This document shows, piece by piece, positions 13,901 through 24,465 of a stretch of 64,000 nucleotides of DNA (positions are counted from its first letter, which is position 1; each line of letters begins with the position of its first letter). Made by a program: the position numbers and the translations under genes. This DNA comes from Cloeon dipterum. Lineage: Eukaryota > Arthropoda > Insecta > Ephemeroptera > Baetidae. Below the pieces are notes generated by a model. The model made no database searches. It was not told the origin of the DNA and saw only the letters and a program-made list of their open reading frames with translations. Location: positions 30,494,501 to 30,558,500 of the forward strand of contig NC_088787.1 in assembly GCF_949628265.1 (NCBI RefSeq), in the 5' to 3' direction.

Positions 13901-15088
13901 CTTGGCTTTCCCTGGTGAGCTGAATGATTTTTGGGGTGCTCACCCTTAAACTCTATCCATCCCCCGAGTCGAAAAATGAATATTTTAAATCAAAGCGATT
14001 CTTTTGTAGCAGGAGTTTAAAAATTTGACACTCCTGTTTTGAACACAGGCAGAGGATGAAAAAAATGTAGGACCATTCTCGAAATATTTCAAACTTTTTC
14101 ATTTTTGAATAATTTTAGCCTACAAAGAGATCATTTCAATTATTATTGATTTATTTGTTGATTGCAGGAATTCACGATTTCAACGTTCACGCACAACTGG
14201 CCGGTCTGCCTCCGTTGGGAGGCGGCCCGCACGAGGGCTTCTGGCCCGGCCCCGGCACCTTGGGCGCGGCTCTGGGCTTTGGCCCGATGCTGGGCCTGCC
14301 CCACGGCCTGAGCCTGCCGTGGGCGGCGGCCGCGGCCTCCGGCAAGGGCCCCTCACCGCCGCTGCACGCGCTCCTCTCGCACTACGTGCTGGCCGCCGGC
14401 CTGCCAGGCCACGGAGGCCTCGCGGGCTTCATGCCGCCCGGCATGCTGGCCAACCCGCCGCACTCGGCTTTACAACCCCCGACCTCGGCGTCGCAGTCGC
14501 CACCACTGCCACCAAAGGGACGCAGCCCCGACGTCGACGCCGAGCAGGGCAGCAACGACGGCAAAGAGGACGAGAGCAGGTCAGTTTGGTTTGTGAACTT
14601 TTTCTTACTTTTCCTCACTTGCAAAATTATTTTACTAAATTCAGACGAGCTCGAAACTCGAAAAACACGAATTTTCGAGTTTTGTTCGTGCTGTGCTACT
14701 CCAAATATCGGGTTCTAATCAATAGAATCGCAAAAACTGCACACCGTTAGACTCGTCTGGACCTCCCCTGACCAACTGAAGGTGCTTAGCCCTAACCTGA
14801 TCCAAAACTCCCTCTAAATTCCCACCCCTTACCTTAATTCAAAATTAAAACAATCAAAATTTTAAATTAAGTGCAAAAAAACATTCCAACATTTTTCTTT
14901 ATTCAAGGGGGTTTATATCATATCCAAAAATCAATCCCTTTTAATTTACCGTTTTTTTTTTACTTTCCGACAGGAAAAATAGCATTGATGCTCTGCGATT
15001 GCGAGCCAAGGAGCACCAGGCGCTGTTGGAGCAGCGATTCCTGGCAGCGGCGGCGAAGTCGGCCGCGCAGGTGCAGGCCAAGTCATAA
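1735..15088 (+). CDS. hbn: Homeobrain, paired-like homeodomain transcription factor (five exons, complete)
   Basis: Joining 1735-1924, 7256-7539, 12984-13074, 14168-14579 and 14974-15088 gives 1092 nt, a 363-aa protein; all junctions are GT/AG and phases match. Octapeptide YSIDQILG lies at residues 38-45 and an acidic Asp/Gly-rich stretch at 79-107. The homeodomain is residues 113-172 with Gln at position 50 (Q162). Phrases such as [17 protein letters not shown] and LDLSEARVQ fit homeobrain better than Arx/aristaless or Rx. A Gly/Pro/Ala-rich linker follows (189-325), then an OAR motif [12 protein letters not shown] (329-340). Known role: nuclear regulator of anterior brain development. Proximity to rx supports the assignment, since both belong to the HRO cluster. 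The ATG at 1735 is the first Met of the conserved N-terminus; Met8 (1756) is an alternative. Introns 1 and 2 exceed 5 kb. Confidence 0.92.
1925..7255 (+). other. hbn: hbn intron 1 (5331 nt)
   Basis: No coding sequence is supported. It contains one family A repeat (about 5805-6260). Elsewhere it alternates AT-rich and GC-richer patches with many TAATT/AATTA cores, for example TCTAATTAGCC near 5619, which are homeodomain-type sites but too short to prove regulation. An antisense open frame at 6662-7111 encodes nothing recognisable. Confidence 0.6.
5805..6260 (+). repeat. Family A repeat (A1 subtype), in hbn intron 1
   Basis: Begins GGGTGCAAAGAGGCGTTGAA, continues GAGGTTGAGACGAGTCTAGC, then AGCTGAGATTTTGGGCGTG, and later TTTGACCTATACCACTTT and TTTTTGTTCTACGACC. 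The same ordered blocks recur at 29340-29960 and 49090-49540, so these are related interspersed copies. No terminal repeats are seen, and both ends are approximate. Confidence 0.75.
7256..7539 (+). CDS. hbn: hbn exon 2 (acidic linker and homeodomain positions 1-46)
   Basis: The acceptor is TTGGTAG|AT; the first two bases complete an Asp codon begun in exon 1. It encodes residues 64-158: a Ser/Asp-rich acidic linker, then the homeodomain N-terminal arm (RRSRTTF), helix 1 and helix 2. It ends in phase 0 at RVQ, with donor CAG|GTTGGT. Splitting the homeodomain between positions 46 and 47 is a classic paired-like intron position. Confidence 0.93.
7668..7897 (+). mobile_element. Family B inverted-repeat element, truncated copy
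   Basis: Starts AGACCAGCTTTGACGAAG and keeps the left arm (TTTCTGAGCACACCAATCG, then AGTGCGCATGCGTCAGAGCTG) plus the centre (TCTCTCTGCAAG). The right arm is missing. Compare the full copy at 27652-28040. Confidence 0.75.
9955..10245 (+). repeat. Family C repeat
   Basis: Shares ordered blocks with 45325-45575: TTCGCTTGATTTC, GATCTATC, AATTCTGAGG, ATTCCCTAA, TTGTGAAATAAAT, CTTTTGAGCCGAT and TTTCTGTATAGCTCTAC. A shorter copy lies at 57295-57425 and a reverse copy near 26030-26130. No coding potential. Confidence 0.65.
10501..10516. repeat. 16-bp perfect palindrome in a GC-rich island of hbn intron 2
   Basis: GGGTTGAATTCAACCC is self-complementary over all 16 bases. Possible binding site for a dimeric factor; no specific factor is recognised. 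Confidence 0.5.
12984..13074 (+). CDS. hbn: hbn exon 3 (recognition helix)
   Basis: A 91-nt exon with acceptor TTGCAG|GTCTGG and donor G|GTAAGA. It encodes residues 159-188 plus one base: [15 protein letters not shown] (homeodomain positions 47 onward, with Q50), followed by [20 protein letters not shown] distinguishes it from the rx copy in this window, which has WRRQEK. Confidence 0.93.
13075..14167 (+). other. hbn: hbn intron 3 (1093 nt)
   Basis: Much of this intron is repeat-derived: a fragment resembling one end of foldback element E at about 13376-13410 (CATCCGTTGGCGGCTTC), then a minus-oriented family A copy at about 13600-13960. Confidence 0.65.
13600..13960 (-). repeat. Family A repeat (A2 subtype), minus orientation
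   Basis: Contains GTTAACACTAAATTTGAGGTC, CCAAATCTCGGGTTTTAAGG and CATTCGACTTGGCTTGG in the reverse order of plus-oriented A2 copies such as 34920-35345. Confidence 0.65.
14168..14579 (+). CDS. hbn: hbn exon 4 (Gly/Pro/Ala/Leu-rich linker)
   Basis: The acceptor is ATTGCAG|GA and the donor CAG|GTCAGT (phase 2). It encodes residues 189-325, a low-complexity, very GC-rich segment with [15 protein letters not shown] near the start and a Ser/Asp/Glu-rich end ([18 protein letters not shown]). Such linkers in paired-like factors usually carry activation or repression functions. No separate domain is recognised. Confidence 0.85.
14580..14973 (+). other. hbn: hbn intron 4 (394 nt)
   Basis: A short intron that contains a minus-oriented family A copy (about 14655-14800) and ends in a T-rich tract before the exon 5 acceptor. 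Confidence 0.65.
14655..14800 (-). repeat. Family A repeat, minus orientation, in hbn intron 4
   Basis: Contains AAATATCGGGTTCTAATC and ACACCGTTAGACTCGTCTGG followed by ACCTCCCCTGACCAACTGAA, the reverse complement of the A core. Confidence 0.7.
14974..15088 (+). CDS. hbn: hbn exon 5 (OAR motif and stop)
   Basis: The acceptor is CGACAG|G after a T-rich tract. It encodes residues 326-363 ending in TAA at 15086-15088. [19 protein letters not shown] is a good match to the OAR (otp, aristaless, rax) C-terminal motif, which modulates activity of paired-like factors. An Ala/Gln/Lys tail follows. Confidence 0.9.
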
Positions 15089-15770
15089 ATCAGAGGGCAG
15101 CCGAAATGAGGTTGATGCATCTCTTTCGCACACATGTTTATCTTTTTTATTACACGGACAAGTGTTTCATTTCTCGTCGCGTCGCGCTGATAAAGTTATT
15201 AAAGTTGTATCTCTGCGTTATTAAGTTGTATAACAATTGATTGTGTCACAAGTTGGAGCTGCTGCTTTCCGCCAGGTCCCGCGTGCATTTTTTAGACTGA
15301 TTTTTCCCCCTCGTTTTCGACGACGCATATATGTACAGAACTTTAAACTCGACAATAATTGATTACAAGGAGCAGCCGCAGGTGTCGCGTAGGTTGCCGA
15401 TCTTACAGGGGCATTACTGAATGTATGTATTTACGATGGAAAAGACGCGCGCATACACTCTAGATTATATATAGCTACAAGATTTTATAGTGTGAAAGAT
15501 AGCAGCTACCCGATGGTGCAGTTTTAACGACACACTTTTGATCCGTGCTTCTTTTTTTAGTAAATGTGATTCAAGATGAAATGTCAAGCATTTAATTAAT
15601 TAATTAATTATATCAAGTTATAACTATACATAACTATAACATAGTTGTGAATGTCAAACCGGTCTAAGTGTAAAAAGTGTATATTGTATGAAATCCTTTA
15701 GAGATAGAGCATCTAATCGTAATAAGTGTATTAACTTATTAATGAATAAATTATCAGATAATTAAATACA
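15089..15770 (+). other. hbn: hbn 3' untranslated region (inferred)
   Basis: Runs from the stop codon to just past the first AATAAA on the plus strand (15745-15750). It is AT-rich and includes a TTAA-repeat tract at 15592-15610. The end point is inferred from the signal only. Confidence 0.5.
15745..15750 (+). terminator. hbn: Candidate hbn polyadenylation signal AATAAA
   Basis: First canonical AATAAA after the hbn stop codon, 657 bases downstream, in AT-rich DNA. Confidence 0.5.
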
Positions 15771-17429
15771 ATACCCTGGTTCTTTCAATGCAAGTTCACC
15801 CTGATTTTGACAAAATGTCTAGTTTATATTTTCCCTTGTTATTCTTTAAAAAAATCTTCCGTTAAAATTCTTTAAAATTAAATTTAAGCTACAGGAATTT
15901 CCCAGAAAACTCTTATAAATGGATTTTAGAAAAAATACCTAACTGAATATTTTTAATTGGAGAAACAAAACCCTGATTTCACCTGCAAGTTTTGAAAGGT
16001 TCGCCTGGTAATCAAGAGTTGTTCTCAAATGAAGCGCAGTTGGGAGGACGAGCAGCAGCAGCAGAGGGTAATGCAAAAGAGTGAGTCGAGGCAAAGCGTT
16101 TGTGCAAATAAAGGGTCCAATTTTTATTTCCCATCTGCGACGGAGGAAGAGCGGACGAACCTGCGCTGGAGCAAAGCAGCTCGGAGGGCTCGGCGCCGAG
16201 CTATTCTTTGAAGAGATTGCGCTCATTAGGTTTGATCGGCTTTTCATTGAACAATTGGCGGTCGGTTTCTTGCTCTTCATTTTTCGCCGCAAATCCCGAC
16301 CGCAAAAAGACACGCCGGGGGTGGGTGGGGGGTGAGTGGGAGGGGGCAATAATGGAGCCCCTAATACCATCATCATCATCGCATTGACTCGCGGCGCGGC
16401 GCAGCGTCCTCGTTCTCCCTTTTGTTGCTGTGTGCGTGAAATTTAATGCAGTCATTGTACGTGTACAATTTTCAACTCGCAGAGAGTAGCAGCATGCAAA
16501 GAGCCGGACCCTTTTCCGCTCCGCCTTGTGTGGCCTGTGTATTAAAGACTTCAATTACGGCTCTCTCTATTCCTGTCCTCGCAATTTCCCTCTGAAGCCC
16601 GACCGGACAATCTGCTCTCAAAGCAACTCACTTTATTGATTTCGGATTTCGCCTAATTTCCCTGTGATTTAGTAATTATTCAAGAAAATTTATCTTCATC
16701 ACAGTGAGTGAAACGAATTGCATGTTTTAATTACAATTTTAAAATATTTTCCTACATTTTTTATTTATATTATTTCTTATTTCTATTGTTAATTTGAATT
16801 TGGTTTCTGACTAATGGAGGAGCTCATATATCTGTACCGTTGTGTGATACAAATATAATAATTAAAATGAATTAAAATTAAACAACAAAACGAGCGATAT
16901 TAAATAACAAAAATGGTAACGGAGAGGGATAAAATATTTTATCGTTTTCTTGACAGAATAATTCATGTTCGGAGAAGTGTGTCATGATAATTGCTGGCAC
17001 TGACAAAGCCAAAATGTTTTTCAAGCGAATGAGCGTTATGAATGTGACCCTAATATATTTTTGTGTGCACTGCCAGCTCATATAATCCAGCTGGCGTTCA
17101 TAATTATGCCCATCATAACCTGTCAAACTCTGAATCACAAAGGGAGGTCAATCAAAGCTCATGCAATTGTTTGCCGAGCAGATGTTTTTTTATACACCTC
17201 TATTTTGAGTGGGTGATTAGCATCATACAAAACTGGAAATCCTAAAATGTGTTTGGTTATGAATATATTGAGTGTGCATCTGTTATAAACAAATTCCATC
17301 CCCACGTGGAGAATTGAATTAATTAACAAAAATTCACTTGTCTTGTGGGGGTTATTCCGCCCACTCTGATTCATTCTGAATCTCTGAGAGCAGCAAAAAT
17401 CTGACACTATTTTTCGCTACCACATGCCC

Positions 17430-18075
17430 CTATTTTATTGGCGAATCCGTTGAGAAGTCCGGGAATTTGGAGTAATCCATTATCCATTGTTTAGGCTGAT
17501 CAATAAAGATTATAATAATAGAACAATAATCCGGACACCGTTGAACTTGTTTCGCCAAATCAAACAACTCTGCTAATGACCTCAAAGTCGTAGGTCCAAG
17601 GTTGGGGTCACTAAAATCAAATTTTCTAAATTGGATCAAATTTTTAAAATGAATCAATTGAAATTTATTATTTTTTATATTACGTTAAAAAGGAGAGTCA
17701 AAATCTGGAATAACGCATAGCCTTATTTTTTTATTTAAAATATCCTATACTTTTCGGGATTTTTAAACAATGATTACACGCTTCAATCGCAGCTTCTAAA
17801 TGGTCAGATTTAAAAAATGCACACCGCTATAGACTGTCTTTACTTTTCTTATAGATATATATGCTGAAGCAGTTTAAGGGTGCCAACTCTTCAATCCCTT
17901 TTTTGCGCCCTACAAAACGAAATATTTCGCACTTTTTTATTGCTTGCACCTCCTTGAAACACTTCAGTAGGGACGTAAGGACAAGTCGACTATGGTATGC
18001 AATTTTCGTATCTTCTGTGACTCTTAGAACCTGAGATTGAGTTGACAAACTGTTTTTGCAGTCTCCAAAAGAAAT
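17430..18075. repeat. Composite of family A fragments
   Basis: About 17440-17650 is a minus-oriented A1 piece (CACCGTTGAACTTGTTTCGC). About 17870-17920 resembles the reverse of the A1 start (GGTGCCAACTCTTCAATCCC). About 17955-18075 is a plus-oriented divergent piece (GGGACGTAAGGACAAGTCGA, then GAACCTGAGATTGAG), also seen at 37080-37190. Confidence 0.5.
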
Positions 18076-20628
18076 ATCCATTTTTCACTAAATCTCTACC
18101 CCTTCAATTTCTTTTCAACCCCATCAGAAATTTAAAAAAGATGCATTTTGTGCATGTTGGAAGCAAATTACGCGAATAATTGTGTGTGCGTATACACTAT
18201 TCAAAATTGCTTTTGCCAAGCCGCCAAAGCAAAAACTAGCAATGAACCTGTGATTTGATTATTGTACATGTCTGTTGTTGTACACCCGTGGTGTTTAATA
18301 AATATTTCATCAAAATTGCTTAAATTCGATCTGATCAATCTGACCCCTTAAAAATGCAAGTCCTTAGACTAATTCAAGGAGTCAAAGATCATCTCATTGC
18401 ACCCTTTAAAAGTTTAAAACCGCACAAAAAACAGGGCAGCTGCGAGGCGACGCTAACGGCAAGCGCACCGTCACCAGTGCACAGCGTTTTCCTTCAGGGT
18501 GGTAAAACCGAGGAACAACCTGCCACCTGAACTCAATTACTGAACTATGTGCAAAATGCTTATGTGGCAAGTTTCCAGTGTTCAGTGATTTAAATCGATT
18601 ATGGTTATGGGTTTTGGCTCAGTGCGGCGAACAGTTTTTTCGTTTTTGCAATATTTTGCTAGCTCTGTTTGTCATTACTTTGCATTACCTTATTATTGAC
18701 CGCAATAATAAACAAGTATATATTTAGTTGCCAATGAGATTATAATGAGTGGAATAATTTTTAAATTTAGGAATCAGATGATCTGAATGATAAATTGAAC
18801 TAAACAATAGCCATAATACCAGTCTGTGTGGCTTTGTTGCTGTTTGCAAGTCATCTATTATTTACTCGCCACCGGAAAGGGGCGGACAGAGAGGGCGAAA
18901 ACGCGATTTAAGTGCTGACAACCGAAGAATGATGGGCATGAAATTGACTTCAAAGAGACTGTGATTTAAGTGGGGAACTGCTGTCGTCGAAACTAAAGGT
19001 GGCTGACTTCACTTTTTTCTCGTCTCTGATGGAATCCGCGCGGAGGGTATATTGAAAAATTGGACCACTTAAATGTGCTTCTCTCACGAGCCAACTTTTC
19101 TGCGCGGCGTTTCGTGCACTCCCGTCAGCCGAGTCTTATTACATTAAAAGCGGTTGGCGCGGGTAAAAGAAAATTATGGTCGGGCGCCGTTTGTGCGGGG
19201 AAAAGTTGCGTGAAATTAACACAAAAGCCTTTATTAATTTTTATTATTATTCGCCTTTGTTCTTTTCTCCGCTGGCGAAAGAGAGTGAAATAATTTTTCT
19301 CTGGCGCACGCAGCAGAAAGCGTTTTCTTCCTTAATTGTTCCCTTTTAGTTAATCATCATAATTAAATGAGATAAAGCAAGCGTTAAAAGCTCGTCTCTC
19401 TTTTGCTGTTTTTACACTCAAAGCGGCGGCGACGGCGACTGCAAATGCGTTTTTAATTTGCTTTTTAAAGAAGTTGATGCATTTCCCACATGCCACTGTG
19501 AAATGCGAACGAGCAGCAGATAAAAGGAGTTTTATTTCTTTCTGTTTGGATATTATTTCCATTTCATCCCCGACAAACTGAGTATGAATTCGTAGTTTTT
19601 ACGATGCAAATTGATTTTCCACATCACGGGTGACGGAAACAATAGAACTGGGTCTCTTTCTCACGCCGCTTTAATCGCGAGTTTCCGTGCAGTAGAATGT
19701 CACCGCGGCGCAGACTGTTGTCATAAATTTTACATTGCCATCAAATTACGAACAAGACACGTGAGAGTGTGTGTGTATATAGGCTGTTGCTTTATTCCCT
19801 AACATATTACAGCTCTATTGATCGTTTCAGCTAATGAATTCAATTCCCTAATAGATTTCTGGAAAACCCATCAAGCGAACGAAAGGATTAGGGCGTGCTC
19901 CCTTTTTTATCAGGAAGAAAAGAAAATCCATCTGACAGCAGCGCGGAGTTCATATATAAATTTACACCTGCACAAATCGGAAAAAATGGGACGTGAGAGA
20001 GCAGGGTATTTCGAGGATTACGGAAATTAAATTTTAATTTCTGACGCGGGTCCAGCTGAAAACAATCAGATAAGCCGAGAGCGAGCGAGCGATCTTATTT
20101 ACACACACACAAAGCGAGAGATGCGAGCCAGATGGAGCGGAATGCGTACGTGTATTCACGCTTGTCAGCAATTTTCGAAGCTTTTATCTGCGGGAAAATT
20201 GAGACTTAGACGTGCGTCTTTTGAGAAGTTAAAAGTTTGACACGTATTTCTAATGTAATCCACTTGTGATGGTATCAGCAAGAGAAACGTCGGCGGAGCA
20301 GGGAATTACCGACGTGTTAGTGGGATTAAAAAATAAAGCGCACCAACAACACGCAGTTTATACTTATATTTTTGTGATGGCTTACTCTCGGCTCTTGTCT
20401 CTCAGTCAGCAAACGGACCAGTTATAATGGGACCTGCAGAAAAAGTCGCTCTCGCGCCAGCGTAATTCGAAACTCGAGAGAAATGGGATGAGATTAGCCG
20501 AGTCAGAAAAGACTGGATTTTCGCCTCTGCTCGTTCTCCACAAACATGCATGTGCTCCACTTTGCTAAATACATTAAAATAATTATTGGCGGGACCGGCT
20601 TTGTCGAATTTTTTTGCCCGGCGGCAGC

Positions 20629-20837
20629 GGCTGGCCATTTTCTTCGGCGGCTGGCGCGGCTGGAAATATTTTAAACGTCAAGTTTGAAAGTGGAGGGCCA
20701 CAAGACATTTTTATCTCCTGCATTTTTTAATTTTTGACCCCTGTTCACCGGCTGGCGCAGCTTAGCAGTATTCACGGCGGCTGGCGGCTGCCCACGTGAC
20801 CCAAAATCTGCCGGCTGGTGCGGCGCAGCGCGGCTGG
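20629..20837 (+). promoter_or_regulatory. Cluster of seven GGCTGG motifs (mostly CGGCTGGC)
   Basis: GGCTGG occurs near 20629, 20649, 20657, 20749, 20779, 20812 and 20832, all in the same orientation and nearly all preceded by C. The spacing is irregular, so this is not a simple tandem repeat. It could be a homotypic transcription-factor site cluster or a decayed tandem array. Confidence 0.35.
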
Positions 20838-21954
20838 CTGACACCTCCATCTATTACCATACGAATAGCAATTACTGGACTTTTTGAAAAACTCGCAATT
20901 TTTTTAAAACAAAAACACGTTCACCGGATTCCTTACCTCGCAGGAATTTTTAAAGGGGAGTGCGGTTCCCCGGAAAATTAGCGTAGAGGGCGTGGAACGT
21001 ATCGCAAAGCGCGGGAATATCGTAAAATTTGACGTTTTTAATTATATTTTCTGCCAGAATTTTATTAGATTACCAATCTGTTTGTTTCGCAGGAAAAATT
21101 TTGCATTTTAAAAAACAGTAAAATAATCGAATCGCGTATTGAAACCTGACTGCTGGTGAATTATGCAGCATTAATTTCCATCAGATCCACTTCTCCGCAT
21201 CGAGCTGAATATTTTTAAGTTCGGAGCAAATCAAACAGCAAGTCGTAGAGTTAATTTCTGCACGAGGGTGGTTGATAAATCAAATAACGCGCCGAGCAGT
21301 GGAGAAGCCGCCCGATTCGCCGTGGGCAGGGATGACGACGACTAACTTGGAGCGTCTAACTCGATATGAGAAGTTATTTGCAAATACGCACACGCGATAT
21401 TGGCGAAATAAAGATTGTGTTTAGCGGTTTATTTGCCAGCAGTCGGGGCGGTGGCGCTTTGTCTGCTCCTCCTCTCGAATTGCGGCGACCAATTTTATTA
21501 TTATTGCTCGCTCGCTCTCTCTGCCGCTTTGTTTAAGTTTCGTGAGAGCACATCTTCTCCACTGGTTGTAGCCAAGGGGCTGCTCCGGCTCACAATGATA
21601 TCATTTATTTGCCATACACAAGCGCCAGATAAAGGGCTGCGCGACTCTAAATCAACAACAGCCAATATTGACTGTCTCTCCTCCCGCTCGGCGAAAACTC
21701 GATCTCCTCTCCGCAGCTTCTTTTCCCCTGCTTTGATCGCTCGCAATTCTTGAATTGTACTTTCGTGGTCCCCAACTCACCATCCCAGGGGCCAAATTTA
21801 TTGTGTGCTGTCCGTTTTAACAACAAATTGCCTTTGATACACTTGCCCCTAGCTTCACTAACTCATGGCTAAATTTTATCTAAAATAACAACGCATACCT
21901 TAAAATTAATTAAAAGCAAAATAATTCTCATTTCCAGTGTTTTTAATTTTGTCA

Positions 21955-22365
21955 AGAGGGTTGAGGAAATTCGGGGGTGGAGGGTAAGTACCCCTAAACC
22001 CTTCAGCTGGTCAGGGGATGTTGAGACGAGTCTAACGGTGGATAGTTTTTTCAATTCTGATGGTTGGAACCCGACATTTGGAGTTGCAAATATTTGAAAA
22101 TCACGAAAAATTGTTTTTTTCGAATTTAGAAGTACACACTACTGAAATTTTCACGCAAGTTCATCAATGTTATGGGACAGCCTTTAAGCATGTTTTGACA
22201 TTCCAATATCCTGAGCTCATTTACAAAATTTTAATTAAAAAGCAAAATTATCAGAAGAGACCTTTTACCTTGACTCAGGCCTTCAAATTTGGTTGCAGTT
22301 CGTTTTGGCTCGGCGAGAGGAATCCAAAACACCATAATTTTGACCACGGCAAGATGAGAGACCAA
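21955..22365 (+). repeat. Family A repeat (A2 subtype)
   Basis: Contains AAACCCTTCAGCTGGTCAGG, TTGAGACGAGTCTAACGGTG, GGAACCCGACATTTGGAG and, at the far end, GGCTCGGCGAGAGGAATCC. The last block recurs at 28080-28100 and 35285-35310 and marks the A2 end. Confidence 0.75.
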
Positions 22366-22954
22366 TAAAGTCTCAAAATACAACAAATATTTTGTCGAAT
22401 AAACATTGATGACTAGTTTCTAGTGTAAACTTCGTTGAGTTTAATCGCCCTCATTTTCTTCCAATCATTGTATATTCAAAGTGCCTTTTAAACCGTCATG
22501 TGCAATCATACAACATGCCAGGTGCGCTCGTCATTTTTTTCCATCTGCCATTTAAAACTGATTTATTTACGCGTAAAATAATCCGTGTTTGTCGACAAAA
22601 CCCTTTATTTGGCCAACACAATGCCGATTTGGCGCAAGCGAGGAAAAACGGCCGGCGCGGCGCAAGCAATCCACCTTGACACACACATGATTTTCTAGCA
22701 ATTAATGCGCACGCCGCTGAATTTCCCACGACGCGACGGCCTATTCGGAATCATCATTGCGGTCCACTGGTTTAATTTGCCTGATTGCGGACGGAGAAAG
22801 GATAGATTTTTCACCAAATTTAAGTTCATTATGCGTCACACCCAGTGGGGCGTCCCGCCAGCCGCAGCCAGCCAGCTAGTCTGCCTCCCTTAAATGCAGC
22901 CGAGAGGGTGAGAAAGCGCAATATCTCCCTCCCTTTTACACGAGAACTACTCCC

Positions 22955-22956
<2 letters not shown>

Positions 22957-22995
<39 letters not shown>
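22957..22995. repeat. (GT)n microsatellite
   Basis: About 19 uninterrupted GT units. Confidence 0.97.
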
Positions 22996-22998
<3 letters not shown>

Positions 22999-23335
22999 TG
23001 TTGTAATTAATGCTTGCTTCGTTTGCTAAAGACAAGACTCATTAACGAGCGTGCATGTGACTTTCGATTTGTTAAGAAACTCAATTATTCCTTTGCTGAG
23101 AGCCACCTCATTAGCGCACGCAAATGGGTCCTTTGTGCATTGACGACGAGAGTAGGAGGACTATTATTGCATGAACCATGTTCCCTTTGTTGATTGAAAA
23201 TAAAAAGTTATTATATATTGCCCGACCTCGTAATCGTAACGGAAATGATTGCACTTATCGAACTGACTTTAAATGGCAAGATCAGGTGAATGAACAAAAT
23301 CAAAAAGGTTTTTAACTATATTAATATTTTCCAGC

Positions 23336-23635
23336 ATCTTGATTAAATTTAGTGGCCTTTGTTGAGACCTAAAATATTAGGCGACTGTGCCAATAATTGT
23401 TTATTTTCAGAACAAAAAGAAATAAAAAACGTCGTCCTATAGGGAAAGATACATGATCAAATTCATGGTATTCTCTCCCTCAGCCCGACTTGTTTTAGAA
23501 TCAGTCCACACACACATATGTATTCATACAAGAAAGCTAGTCGTATTTAAAGGTGGTGTTTATTTCTAAACGCTTAATATTTCCAGGAAAAGTTATTTGA
23601 AGATTGGGTCATTGAATTTAGATTTTGACAGTTTT
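23336..23635 (+). repeat. Family D direct repeat, copy 1
   Basis: Begins ATCTTGATTAAATTTAGTGG and ends GAATTTAGATTTTGACAG. It is closely similar to 24108-24465, including a hairpin at 23431-23489 and the run CAGTCCACACACACAT. The copy lacks a roughly 50-base stretch present in copy 2. Confidence 0.85.
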
Positions 23636-24107
23636 TTTATATTTTTAAAATAATTGTAAATGTAAATAGTTATTCATTATTATTATTAAATGGTCTTCTA
23701 GTGCTCGCCACCTGATCTTTAACCTGACAATGAGTTAACCTGTGTGCCCATGCGCACTGCAAGTGTAGTGGTGATACATATTCATTCTGAATTTATCAGC
23801 CGAGCGTTTCGCATTTTAGCGTAAGCGCTCGCAAGGCCAGCGAATCTTGTTGCCTCTCGCAAGCTTTCCGTTGAGAAATATTCCTGGTGTGAACTATTTC
23901 GTTTATTTTGTCTCGTTTAGTTGACCAAACCGTATATCGGGTTTAAATCTCGAGATAACAATCAATCTGGTATTTCGACAATTTAAGGGATTCGCCTTCC
24001 ATTTCCCATAGTTTATTAGAGGCTCTATCATTATTCACATTTAAAATTCGATAAAAAAAACTTAATGTAACATCACAACCAGAGGAGACTGAGGATTTCC
24101 TTTGTAG

Positions 24108-24465
24108 ATCTTGATTAAATTTAGTGGCCTTAGTTGAGACCTAAAATATTAGGCAAAATAAGAAAATAATTTCTCTGCTAGCGTCGTGGTCCCCATTTAA
24201 GTTGAGCTTACTGCCAATTGTTTATTTGCAGGGTTTTCAGAACAAAAAGAAATAAAACAATGTCGTCCTATATAGGGAGAGAAACGTGATCAAATTCACG
24301 TTATTCTCTCCCTCAGCCCGACTGGTTTTAGTATCAGTCCACACACACATTTGTATTCATACAAGAAAGCTAGTCGTATTTGAGAGTGATTTTTGTTTCT
24401 AAATGTTTACTTCCAGGAAAGATACGTTGAAGATTGGGACAATGAATTTAGATTTTGACAGTTTT
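24108..24465 (+). repeat. Family D direct repeat, copy 2
   Basis: Same order of blocks as copy 1, 772 bases downstream, with an added stretch around 24155-24225. Hairpin at 24262-24322. No open frame is shared by the two copies. Confidence 0.85.
24262..24322 (+). other. Hairpin inside family D copy 2 (paralogous hairpin at 23431-23489)
   Basis: The stem from 24275-24289 to 24296-24312 is about 15 bp with small bulges and a six-base loop TCAAAT. The paralogue has the same loop. One inner pair is G-C here and A-T there, so both sides changed together. Outer GTCG and CGAC segments could extend the pairing. Confidence 0.45.

Larger units (their letters stand above)
15771..21954. other. Gene-free interval after hbn
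   Basis: No exon or RNA gene is supported. GC-richer unique patches (about 16020-16640, 18860-19560, 20040-21780) alternate with AT-rich DNA. Family A fragments occur at about 17430-18075 and a CGGCTGG cluster at 20629-20837. The unique patches are plausible regulatory DNA for hbn or rx, but this rests on composition alone. Confidence 0.5.
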
